From the NCBI GenBank assembly GCA_038214535.1, contig JBBQRS010000123.1:1-13258 (forward strand): 13,258 bases of DNA. The letters run 5' to 3'. Shown here in pieces: positions 1 through 6,104 of the stretch; the first letter of the stretch is position 1; every line of letters starts with the position of its first letter. This stretch comes from JBBQRS01 sp038214535 (GTDB lineage: Bacteria; Chloroflexota; Anaerolineae; CG2-30-64-16). The translations under genes were made by a program, and so were the position numbers. Below the pieces are notes generated by a model. The model saw only the letters and a list, made by a program, of their open reading frames with translations, was not told the DNA's origin and ran no database searches.

Positions 1-786
1 CAGGAATCCAAGCCGGAGACCTACTATTTCCCTCGCCAACTGAACAACTACGGCGCGGACGCCCCCTACACCTACTTCGGGCTGGAACCGGGCACGACGA
101 AGGCGCAGATCCGTCACTGCCTGGAAATCTGGGATCAGGGCGACAACCACATCACCGACCTGTCGAAGGCCTACCGGCTCGAGCCGGGGACCGGCTGGTA
201 CGTGCCCGCGGGCATCCTCCACGCGCCGGGCAGCCTGTGCACCTATGAGCCGCAGTGGGCGTCGGACGTCTTCGCGATGTTCCAATCGCTGGTGAACGAA
301 GTCCCCATCGGCTGGGACCTGCTGGTGAAGAACGTCCCGCCGGAGCAGCAGCACGACCTGGACTACCTGATCTCCATGCTCGACTGGGACGCCAACCTCA
401 ACCCGAACTTCAAGCAGGATCACTTCCGCACGCCGAAACCGGTGAAGGCGCCCGACCAGATGGCGAGTGAAGGCGCGGTCGAGAACTGGATCGCCTACGG
501 CAACCCGTACTTCGCGGCGAAGGAACTCACCGTGTTGACGGGCCGCACCGTCACCGTGCGCGACGCCGGCCCCTACGGGCTGATCATGCTCCAGGGTCAT
601 GGCGCGCTGGGCGTCTGGCCCATCGAGACGCCGACCATGATCCGGTTCGGCCAGTTGACGCACGACGAGTACTTTGTTTCGGCAGCCGCCGCGGCCGCGG
701 GCGTCACGATCACCAACCCGAGCAGCACCGATCCAATCGTGATGCTGAAACACTTTGGCCCGAACCCGGACGCGCCGGCGGCATAG
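1..786 (+). CDS. Large cupin-fold protein, 5' end outside the window (sugar-isomerase-like)
   Basis: The frame is open from the first base, so the N-terminus is cut off; the visible 261 residues end at TAG 784-786. Residues around 20-100 carry cupin features: a YTYFGLEPGTT segment, a CLEIWDQGDNHIT stretch, then LEPGTGWYVPAGILHAPGSL, which resembles the second cupin motif (G-x5-PxG-x2-H). The C-terminal part (GRTVTVRDAGPYGLIMLQGHGALGVW) reads as a second beta-barrel half, so the protein is probably a bicupin. The shape recalls mannose-6-phosphate isomerase-type and other sugar-binding cupins, but I cannot name the substrate. It ends 31 bases before rhamnulokinase on the same strand, which suggests a role in the same deoxysugar pathway. 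That role is inferred from position, not shown by the sequence. The gene is surely coding; the function is open. Confidence 0.8.
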   Translation, partial: QESKPETYYFPRQLNNYGADAPYTYFGLEPGTTKAQIRHCLEIWDQGDNHITDLSKAYRLEPGTGWYVPAGILHAPGSLCTYEPQWASDVFAMFQSLVNEVPIGWDLLVKNVPPEQQHDLDYLISMLDWDANLNPNFKQDHFRTPKPVKAPDQMASEGAVENWIAYGNPYFAAKELTVLTGRTVTVRDAGPYGLIMLQGHGALGVWPIETPTMIRFGQLTHDEYFVSAAAAAAGVTITNPSSTDPIVMLKHFGPNPDAPAA

Positions 787-817
787 GTCGCGCCTTATCA
801 TTGACGGAGAAGATGCC

Positions 818-2302
818 ATGACGCAGAACTACCTGGCGCTCGACCTGGGCGCATCCGGCGGGCGCGCTATCATCGGGCGCTTCGACGGTGACCGCCTGAC
901 GCTCGAAGAGGTGCATCGTTTCGCCAACGGCCCGATCCAGGTTCCGCACGCGGGCGGTTCCAGCCTGCATTGGGACGCGCTCGACCTCTTCACCCAGATC
1001 AAGGCGGGCATCGCGAAGGCGGTGCAGTGCTGCGAGCCGGGGCTGGTCAGCGCCGGGCTGGATACTTGGGGCGTGGACTTCGGGCTGCTGGACGCCGGGG
1101 ATGCGTTGCTGGGGAATCCCTATCACTACCGTGACAGCCGCACCGACGGCATGATCGAAGAGACGTGCCGCCGCGTGCCGCGCGCCGAAATCTTCGGAGA
1201 GACCGGCATCCAGTTCATGCAGCTTAACACGGTGATTCAACTCGTGGCGATGACGGCGCAGGGCGACCCGACGCTGGGTATTGCGAAGACCCTGCTGATG
1301 ATGCCCGACCTGCTCAACTTCTGGTTGACCGGGCGCAAGGTGAGCGAGTACACCATCGCCAGCACGAGCCAACTGCTGGACGCGCGCAGCCGCGATTGGG
1401 CGCGCGACCTGGCGGGGCGGCTGGGGTTGCCGACCGACATTTACCCCGCAATCGTGGAGCCGGGAACCGTGTTGGGGCCGCTGCTGCCGTGGGTGGCCGA
1501 GGAGACCGGCGTGCGCGACCTTGTGGTCGTGGCGGTGGGCAGCCATGACACGGCGAGCGCGGTGGCCGCGGTGCCCGCGCAGGGCGAGGATTACGCCTAT
1601 CTCAGCTCCGGCACGTGGTCGCTGATGGGCGTGGCCGCGCGCGAGCCGGTGATCAATGAGACCACGTTGGAGTACAACTTCACCAACGAGGGCGGCGTCG
1701 GCGGCACGATCCGCCTGCTGAAGAACATCACCGGGCTGTGGGTGATCCAGGAGAGCCGCCGGGCATGGGCGCGTGACGGCGAGAGTCTCTCGTGGGATGA
1801 GATCACGCAGTGCGCGGCGGCCGCGCCCGCGTTCACCGCGCTGTTCGACGTGGACGCGCCCGACTTCCTGGCGCCCGGCGACATGCCGCAGCGCATCCGG
1901 GAATACGCCGCACGCACCGGCCAACCCGCGCCCGATGGCGTAGGCGATGTGGCTCGCGTCGTCCTGGAAAGCCTCGCACTGAAATATCGCTGGACGCTGG
2001 AACGGATGGATCGGATGATGGGCCGCCGCATCCCGACGCTGCACATCGTGGGCGGCGGCACGCAAAACCGGCTGCTCAGCCAGTTTGCCGCCAACGCGAC
2101 CGGACGCACTGTGGTTGCCGGCCCCATCGAAGCGACCGCGGTGGGCAATATCCTGATGCAAATGCAAGCGGTGGGCGCAATCGGCTCGCTGGATGAGGGC
2201 CGCGAGATCGTCCGGCGCTCCTTCAACGTCGAGGTGTTCGAGCCAAAGGATACCGCTGCATGGGATGACGCCTACGCGCGCTTCACCGCGCTGCTGGCGT
2301 GA
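818..2302 (+). CDS. rhaB: Rhamnulokinase (FGGY carbohydrate kinase family)
   Basis: Predicted to phosphorylate L-rhamnulose at C1 with ATP in the cytoplasm, the second step of L-rhamnose catabolism. The 494-residue product has the length usual for RhaB. Seen in order: phosphate-binding LDLGASGGR at 8-16, LHWDALDLF at 50-58, AGLDTWGVDFGLL near 79-91, YRDSRTDGM near 104-112, the catalytic-Asp region GSHDTASA at 241-248 (Asp244), YLSSGTWSLMG near 261-271, and the adenosine-binding VGGGTQN at 411-417. These segments are characteristic of RhaB rather than of xylulo- or glycerol kinase. ATG 818 is chosen because GGAGA at 806-810 lies seven bases upstream and the conserved N-terminus starts at once; an in-frame upstream start at 755 would overlap the cupin gene. 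A perfect palindrome begins on the base after the stop. Confidence 0.93.
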   Translation: MTQNYLALDLGASGGRAIIGRFDGDRLTLEEVHRFANGPIQVPHAGGSSLHWDALDLFTQIKAGIAKAVQCCEPGLVSAGLDTWGVDFGLLDAGDALLGNPYHYRDSRTDGMIEETCRRVPRAEIFGETGIQFMQLNTVIQLVAMTAQGDPTLGIAKTLLMMPDLLNFWLTGRKVSEYTIASTSQLLDARSRDWARDLAGRLGLPTDIYPAIVEPGTVLGPLLPWVAEETGVRDLVVVAVGSHDTASAVAAVPAQGEDYAYLSSGTWSLMGVAAREPVINETTLEYNFTNEGGVGGTIRLLKNITGLWVIQESRRAWARDGESLSWDEITQCAAAAPAFTALFDVDAPDFLAPGDMPQRIREYAARTGQPAPDGVGDVARVVLESLALKYRWTLERMDRMMGRRIPTLHIVGGGTQNRLLSQFAANATGRTVVAGPIEATAVGNILMQMQAVGAIGSLDEGREIVRRSFNVEVFEPKDTAAWDDAYARFTALLA

Positions 2303-2336
2303 AGACCTGACAGGTTTTCGGAAACCTGTCAGGTCT
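2303..2336. repeat. Perfect palindrome, 15-bp stem with TCGG loop
   Basis: AGACCTGACAGGTTT (2303-2317) is followed by TCGG and then its exact reverse complement (2322-2336). It starts on the base after the rhaB stop codon. No T-run follows on either strand, so it does not look like a standard intrinsic terminator. It is better read as a dispersed palindromic element of the kind that settles at gene ends; it could still stabilise or attenuate the rhaB transcript. Confidence 0.85.
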
Positions 2337-2382
2337 GAGATGCGCACTCCGTCGGATGATTTGATTTGTTCTTGTTGAATTA

Positions 2383-2388
2383 GAGGTG
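2383..2388 (+). promoter_or_regulatory. Strong Shine-Dalgarno site GAGGTG pointing to an ATT start
   Basis: GAGGTG matches the anti-Shine-Dalgarno sequence base for base, and its GAGG core ends six bases before ATT 2393. No ATG, GTG or TTG in the PHP-protein frame lies at a suitable distance: an in-frame TAG is at 2381 and the first TTG is at 2414, beyond this site's reach. The site therefore decides the start of the downstream gene. Confidence 0.65.
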
Positions 2389-2392
2389 CATC

Positions 2393-3739
2393 ATTACTAC
2401 CGAAATCATCGAGTTGGAGGCCCAACTCAATAGCTTTGACTACGCCACCCGCATGGCGGCGCTGGAGGAACTGATTACGCTGGCGGCGCGCGGCGAGATC
2501 GCGCTGCCCGAACCTGCACCCATCGTCAACATGCACTGCCACACATTCTACAGCTACAACGCGTACGGCTACTCGCCGGCGGCGCTGGCGTGGCTGGCGC
2601 GGCGACAAGGGTTCGCGGCGGTCGGCATCGTGGACTTCGACGTGCTGGATGCCGTAGATGAGTTCCTGGCGGCGTGCGACGGCGTGGGGGTTCGCGGCAG
2701 CGCGGGCATCGAGACGCGCGTCTTCATCCCCGAATTCGCCACGCGCGAGATCAACTCACCTGGCGAGCCGGGCGTCTACTATCACATGGGGATCGGCTTC
2801 ACGTCGAGCGACGCGCCGCCCGAGGCGTTGCCCGTGTTGATCTCGATGCGCGCCCGCGCCGAGCGGCGCAACCGCGAGATGCTGGCGCGGGTGAACGCGC
2901 ACATGGACCCGGTAACGCTGGACTACGACCGGGACGTGCTGCCACTGACCCCGGCAGGGAACGCCACGGAGCGCCACATGCTGGCCGCGTACATCAACAA
3001 AGCAGTTGAGATATTCCCTTCGGATAGTAACGCGGTCGCATTCTGGGCCGATAAGCTCGGACAAGCCCCCGCGCAGATCGCCGCAATACTACATGACTAT
3101 CCGAAGCTCTCGAATCTGGTGCGCGCCCGGCTGATGAAACGGGGCGGCGTGGGCTACGTGCAGCCCGGCCCAGAGTCCTTCCCGACACTGGACGAATATC
3201 ACGGCATGATCGAGGCGTGCGGTGCATTGCCCTGCGCCACCTGGCTCGACGGGACGACCGCGGGTGAGCAAGCGATTGAGGAATTGATGGCGCTGCTCAT
3301 CGCGAAGGGCGTCGCGGCCATGAACATCGTCCCCGACCGCAACTGGAACATCGCCGACCCGGCCACGCGCGCCCTTAAGGTCGCCAATCTGCACGAGATC
3401 GTCCGCATCGCCGGGGAACTGGACCTGCCACTGAACGTGGGCACGGAGATGAACAGCCCCGGTAACAAGCTGGTGGATGACTTCGACGCGCCGGAGATGG
3501 CCCCCGTGCGTCAGGCGTTCCTCGATGGGGCGCACTTCATCTACGGGCACACGGCGATGCAGCGGGCGCTGGGGCTGGGGTATCAAAGCGCGTGGGCCAA
3601 GACGCACTTCCCCACGCGCCGCGCGCGCAACGCGTTCTATACCGCGGTGGGCTATCGCATCCCGCCGGGCGAAGCGGGCCTGATTCGACTACGCGAACTC
3701 GGTCCGAAACCGGAGCCTGGGGCTATTCTGGAGAATTAA
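2393..3739 (+). CDS. PHP-domain metal-dependent hydrolase, uncharacterised; probable ATT start
   Basis: A 448-residue protein if started at ATT 2393, or 441 if started at TTG 2414. The ATT start gives the natural-looking N-terminus M-TTEIIELEAQL and fits the GAGGTG site upstream. A helical lead of about 42 residues comes before a PHP (polymerase and histidinol phosphatase) fold: metal-binding HCH at 48-50 (MHCHTFYSY), Asp81 and Asp83 in VDFD, Glu107 in IETRVF, His131 in YYHMG, and a late TEMNSPGNKLVDDF segment followed by IYGHTAM. Such proteins bind two or three metal ions and usually cleave phosphoester bonds. It is well over 100 residues longer than typical histidinol phosphatase, so that name should not be transferred. 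It follows rhaB by 90 bases in the same direction, so a sugar-phosphate substrate from the rhamnose pathway is a fair guess but unproven. Confidence 0.88.
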   Translation: MTTEIIELEAQLNSFDYATRMAALEELITLAARGEIALPEPAPIVNMHCHTFYSYNAYGYSPAALAWLARRQGFAAVGIVDFDVLDAVDEFLAACDGVGVRGSAGIETRVFIPEFATREINSPGEPGVYYHMGIGFTSSDAPPEALPVLISMRARAERRNREMLARVNAHMDPVTLDYDRDVLPLTPAGNATERHMLAAYINKAVEIFPSDSNAVAFWADKLGQAPAQIAAILHDYPKLSNLVRARLMKRGGVGYVQPGPESFPTLDEYHGMIEACGALPCATWLDGTTAGEQAIEELMALLIAKGVAAMNIVPDRNWNIADPATRALKVANLHEIVRIAGELDLPLNVGTEMNSPGNKLVDDFDAPEMAPVRQAFLDGAHFIYGHTAMQRALGLGYQSAWAKTHFPTRRARNAFYTAVGYRIPPGEAGLIRLRELGPKPEPGAILEN

Positions 3740-3742
3740 GCG

Positions 3743-3796
3743 ACAGGACTTACAGGATGAACAAGATGGAAATCTTTATCATCCTGTAAGTCCTGT
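3743..3796. repeat. Long hairpin element between convergent genes (18-bp stem, GGAA tetraloop)
   Basis: ACAGGACTTACAGGATGA (3743-3760) is an exact reverse complement of 3779-3796. Inside, after a 2x2 mismatch, AAGAT (3763-3767) pairs with ATCTT (3772-3776) around a GGAA loop, a GNRA-type tetraloop. It starts four bases after the PHP-gene stop and ends 30 bases before the VOC-gene stop on the other strand. There is no T-run, but as a strong symmetrical RNA hairpin it could act as an RNA 3'-end barrier for both convergent transcripts. The repeated CAGGA wording is typical of dispersed palindromic repeats. Confidence 0.85.
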
Positions 3797-3826
3797 TAAT
3801 CCTGTCCATCATATATTATCACGCGA

Positions 3827-4294
3827 TTACGCGGGGCACGGCGGCGGCTGGATCATCTCCAGGGTGATGTCGTCGGGGTCCACGAAGTAACAGCCGTAGC
3901 CGCCCTTGTTGACGCCCGCCTCGATGGCGACCGGCGGATTGCGAAAACGCACACCCAGCGCCGCCATGCGCGCATACTCCGTCATGATGTCGTCCACCTG
4001 AAACGCCATGTGCGCCGTGCCGGTGTTCATGGTGCGCGTGTCAATCTTTACCCCTACCGGGGCGACGTACTGCACCAGTTCAAGCACGTGGTTCGACCGG
4101 CCGATGGGCGCGTCTTTCACCCTTAGCTGGGCCACCAGCAGGTGCGCATCCGGATAGCCCACCAGTTTGCGCGTGTAGGCGTTGTCCTGCGTCTGCCGGT
4201 GTACCAACTCCATGCCCATCACGTCCCTGTAGAACGCGACGGACTGTTCGATATCGGAGACGGTGAAGCTGAAGTGCCAGATTGCGACGAGCAT
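3827..4294 (-). CDS. VOC-superfamily (glyoxalase I-like) metalloenzyme
   Basis: A 155-residue protein with two beta-alpha-beta-beta-beta modules, the usual one-chain glyoxalase/dioxygenase size. Metal ligands are visible in the glyoxalase I pattern: His7 (WHFSFTV), Glu72 (HVLELV), His95 (TAHMAF) and Glu146 (ITLEMIQ). This His/Glu/His/Glu set fits glyoxalase I or methylmalonyl-CoA epimerase better than extradiol dioxygenases, which use His/His/Glu. The start at 4294 is supported by CAGGAGTG five bases upstream on the coding strand. Two long palindromes isolate it, one after its stop (3743-3796) and one before its start (4327-4385), so it is probably a single-gene unit. Lactaldehyde or methylglyoxal detoxification linked to rhamnose breakdown is possible, but nothing in the sequence fixes the substrate. 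Confidence 0.88.
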   Translation of the reverse strand: MLVAIWHFSFTVSDIEQSVAFYRDVMGMELVHRQTQDNAYTRKLVGYPDAHLLVAQLRVKDAPIGRSNHVLELVQYVAPVGVKIDTRTMNTGTAHMAFQVDDIMTEYARMAALGVRFRNPPVAIEAGVNKGGYGCYFVDPDDITLEMIQPPPCPA

Positions 4295-4326
4295 GAAACA
4301 CTCCTGAGGATGTCAAGTAGTGCGCG

Positions 4327-4385
4327 CCCGTAGTTTAGCCCTTGTGGGCGTCGCGCGTCAACGCCCACAAGGGCTAAACTACGGG
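4327..4385. repeat. Perfect 25-bp inverted repeat with 9-base loop
   Basis: The arm 4327-4351 (CCCGTAGTTTAGCCC...) is the exact reverse complement of 4361-4385, around the loop CGCGCGTCA. It ends one base before the stop codon of the Nudix gene (read on the minus strand) and lies 32 bases upstream of the VOC gene. No T-run follows on the minus strand, so a classical terminator is not supported, though so strong a stem could block read-through. A decayed relative is found at 8940-8985, which shows that it belongs to a dispersed family. Confidence 0.9.
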
Positions 4386-4386
4386 T

Positions 4387-4941
4387 TCAGGACACTTGGC
4401 CCAGATGTGATAGCGCGAGAAACAGCGTAGCGACGTGCAGCGCGTGCGCGAGGCCGCCGTTGCGTACAAGCTCGACCGCTTCATCCAGCGGCAGATGCAC
4501 CACTTCCAGGAATTCGGAGTCGTCCGGTTCCAGATCGGCGATGCACTCGACGCCGGTCGCCAGGAAGCTGTGGACCGTGTTATTCTGGCTCGCCGGGTTG
4601 GGCCACAGCGTCCCCAGTTCCGTGAACTCGCCGCCGCCGTAACCGGTCTCTTCCCGCAACTCGCGCCGGACGGCGTACAGCATCGAGGGGTCGTCCGGGT
4701 TGCTTGAGCCGCCCGGCAGTTCGAGCGTGACCTGTTGAATACCGGGGCGATATTGCCGCACCAGCACGACTTCCTGTTGCGGCGTGATTGCCACTACGTT
4801 CACCCAGGGCGGGTATTCCAGGACGTAGAACGGCTCGACTACCCGGCCATCCGGCAGCGCGCACGTGTCGGCGCGGAGGGTCAGCCATTCGTCCTGAACC
4901 ACATAGCGCGAACCCAGCGTCTGCCATTCGAGATCGGACAT
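4387..4941 (-). CDS. Nudix hydrolase (ADP-ribose pyrophosphatase-like)
   Basis: A 184-residue protein whose layout resembles ADP-sugar pyrophosphatases: an N-terminal beta region (YVVQDEWLTLRADTCALPDG), VNVVAITPQQEVVLVRQYRPG at 47-67, then ELPGG with the Nudix box ending RELREETGY at 93-101. The box is slightly off: between LPGG and REL the sequence is SSNPDDPSMLYAVR, so the first conserved Glu is replaced by Asp and the spacing is one residue longer than in typical family members. The metal-binding Glu residues of REXXEE are intact, so activity is likely. ATG 4941 has GAGG five bases upstream; longer in-frame readings run into the NTF2-like gene. It starts seven bases after that gene stops, so the two should share one mRNA. 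Confidence 0.9.
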   Translation of the reverse strand: MSDLEWQTLGSRYVVQDEWLTLRADTCALPDGRVVEPFYVLEYPPWVNVVAITPQQEVVLVRQYRPGIQQVTLELPGGSSNPDDPSMLYAVRRELREETGYGGGEFTELGTLWPNPASQNNTVHSFLATGVECIADLEPDDSEFLEVVHLPLDEAVELVRNGGLAHALHVATLFLALSHLGQVS

Positions 4942-4948
4942 CACAGCC

Positions 4949-5374
4949 TCAAGACGTGAGAGGCCGGGCTGCGCCGACGTGCTCGGGGCGGCTCGAATGG
5001 CGTTGTGCGATGCGCCAACCGTCTTCTTCGCGTACCCACACATCTACGAGGGAAAATTGCGCGCTGCGATCCAGCCCGCGCAGCTTCGCTTTCTGCCGCC
5101 ACAGCATGGACACAACGGCCACGCATTCGTAAATACGTACGTAAACCTGGTCAATCCCGATCTCTTCGATCTCATACGCGTCGAGGCCCTCAAGCCAGGC
5201 GTTGCGCGGGATGATTTGAAGAGGGCGACCTTTCACGGCGATGATGAGCGCATAGTTGTTCGCCATGAGATGCTGTAATCCGGCGATATCTTTGTTCTGA
5301 AACGCGGCCGCCCATTGGCGTTCCATCTCCACAACTTCGGCTTCTTCGGGCATATCCAGCAATGCATTATTCAC
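4949..5374 (-). CDS. NTF2-like / SnoaL-like (DUF4440-type) protein
   Basis: A 141-residue protein with the cone-shaped NTF2-like pattern: helical lead EEAEVVEMERQWAAAFQNKDIAGLQHLMANNYALI, then strands ending in SLVDVWVREEDGWRIAQRHSS, the familiar VWVREDGGWRIAARHSS-type C-terminus of DUF4440 proteins. Members are small ligand-binding or isomerase-like proteins, and the substrate cannot be read from sequence. The start is GTG 5374, supported by AAGGAGA seven bases upstream on the coding strand; the first in-frame ATG would cut into the first helix region. It is the first gene of a two-gene unit with the Nudix hydrolase. Roughly 105 bases separate it from the next gene upstream, room for a promoter, but I saw no convincing -35/-10 pair there. 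Confidence 0.85.
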   Translation of the reverse strand: MNNALLDMPEEAEVVEMERQWAAAFQNKDIAGLQHLMANNYALIIAVKGRPLQIIPRNAWLEGLDAYEIEEIGIDQVYVRIYECVAVVSMLWRQKAKLRGLDRSAQFSLVDVWVREEDGWRIAQRHSSRPEHVGAARPLTS

Positions 5375-5479
5375 GCGGATTCTCCTTCTGCGAATGAATC
5401 GTTCGTTATCTTATGCCTATCACCCGATCAGCCGCGCTGCTAATGGGCGCCATTCTGTTTTAGCGCTTTGCGAACTCAC

Positions 5480-6094
5480 TCATGATGCTGCTTCAGGCCT
5501 ATGATTTAGCAACGTCAGAATTTCAGCGACGGTATCTGCCTGTAAACCGTCATCGTACCATCTCTCGATTGCGACCATCAGCTCTAGCACCCGCGCTTGC
5601 CACGCCTCGCGTTCCTCCGCGGTCATGTCCGCTACGCGCCGGGTGATATCAAAATCCGGATGCGCCGCGAGCCACGCAGCCAGCACCGCGCCGGCGGTCT
5701 GTGGGCGTTCGACCCAGGTTGCCAGTTCCCGGAAGTCGGGATCCAGAAACGTGACGACGAGGATCGAAGTAATGCCCCGGTCTGCGTAATGCGCTTTGAG
5801 TTCAGGCGCGGACTTGCGGACGAATACCCGCAGGTCGGCGGCAGGTAGGGCTTCGACGATGCGCGCGGCAATCGGCGTGTTCATCAGCGCATCGCCGCAC
5901 CAATCCTCGGTCATCACCAATACGTGCGCCGTCTCCGCGCGGTGTGTAAATGCGGCGCGCTGCTCCGTTGTCAGCGCCACCGACGCCAACCGGCGCGCCA
6001 TCTCGGCTTGGTACATCTTCATGCCCGCGAGATATGCGTCCAGCGTCAGGCCGGCGCGCCACTGTTCCGCCGTCATGGGAAAAGAGGTGTTCAT
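5480..6094 (-). CDS. Thioredoxin-like fold protein with a single active-site cysteine
   Basis: A 204-residue protein starting at ATG 6094; TTG 6100 is an in-frame alternative two codons earlier. After a helical lead with DAYLAGMKMYQAEMARRL it has VLVMTEDWCGDALMNTP near 58-74, the place of the thioredoxin CxxC motif, followed by alpha/beta segments (RVFVRKSAPELKAHYADRG, SILVVTFLDPDFRELATWVERP) of a thioredoxin-like fold. Only the first cysteine (Cys66, WCGD) is present where thioredoxin has WCxxC, so a full dithiol exchange from this motif alone is unlikely. It follows E1-beta by about ten bases and is probably the last gene of that operon. Its role there is unknown; a bacillithiol- or redox-linked function is only a guess. 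Confidence 0.85.
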   Translation of the reverse strand: MNTSFPMTAEQWRAGLTLDAYLAGMKMYQAEMARRLASVALTTEQRAAFTHRAETAHVLVMTEDWCGDALMNTPIAARIVEALPAADLRVFVRKSAPELKAHYADRGITSILVVTFLDPDFRELATWVERPQTAGAVLAAWLAAHPDFDITRRVADMTAEEREAWQARVLELMVAIERWYDDGLQADTVAEILTLLNHRPEAAS

Positions 6095-6104
6095 CGCCAA
6101 CGAC

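Noticed and set aside
710..2608. Open frame of 632 codons antisense to rhaB
   Set aside because: It mirrors the codon bias of a GC-rich gene, is rich in Arg, His and Gln, has no recognisable domain, and crosses the 2303-2336 palindrome.
3592..3789. Short plus-strand frame across the PHP gene end and the 3743-3796 hairpin
   Set aside because: No ribosome binding site, overlaps the real gene in another frame, and its end is made of repeat sequence.
2303..4385. Reading the three long palindromes as rho-independent terminators
   Set aside because: None is followed by a run of T on the transcribed side; they may block or stabilise RNA but do not meet the usual terminator pattern.
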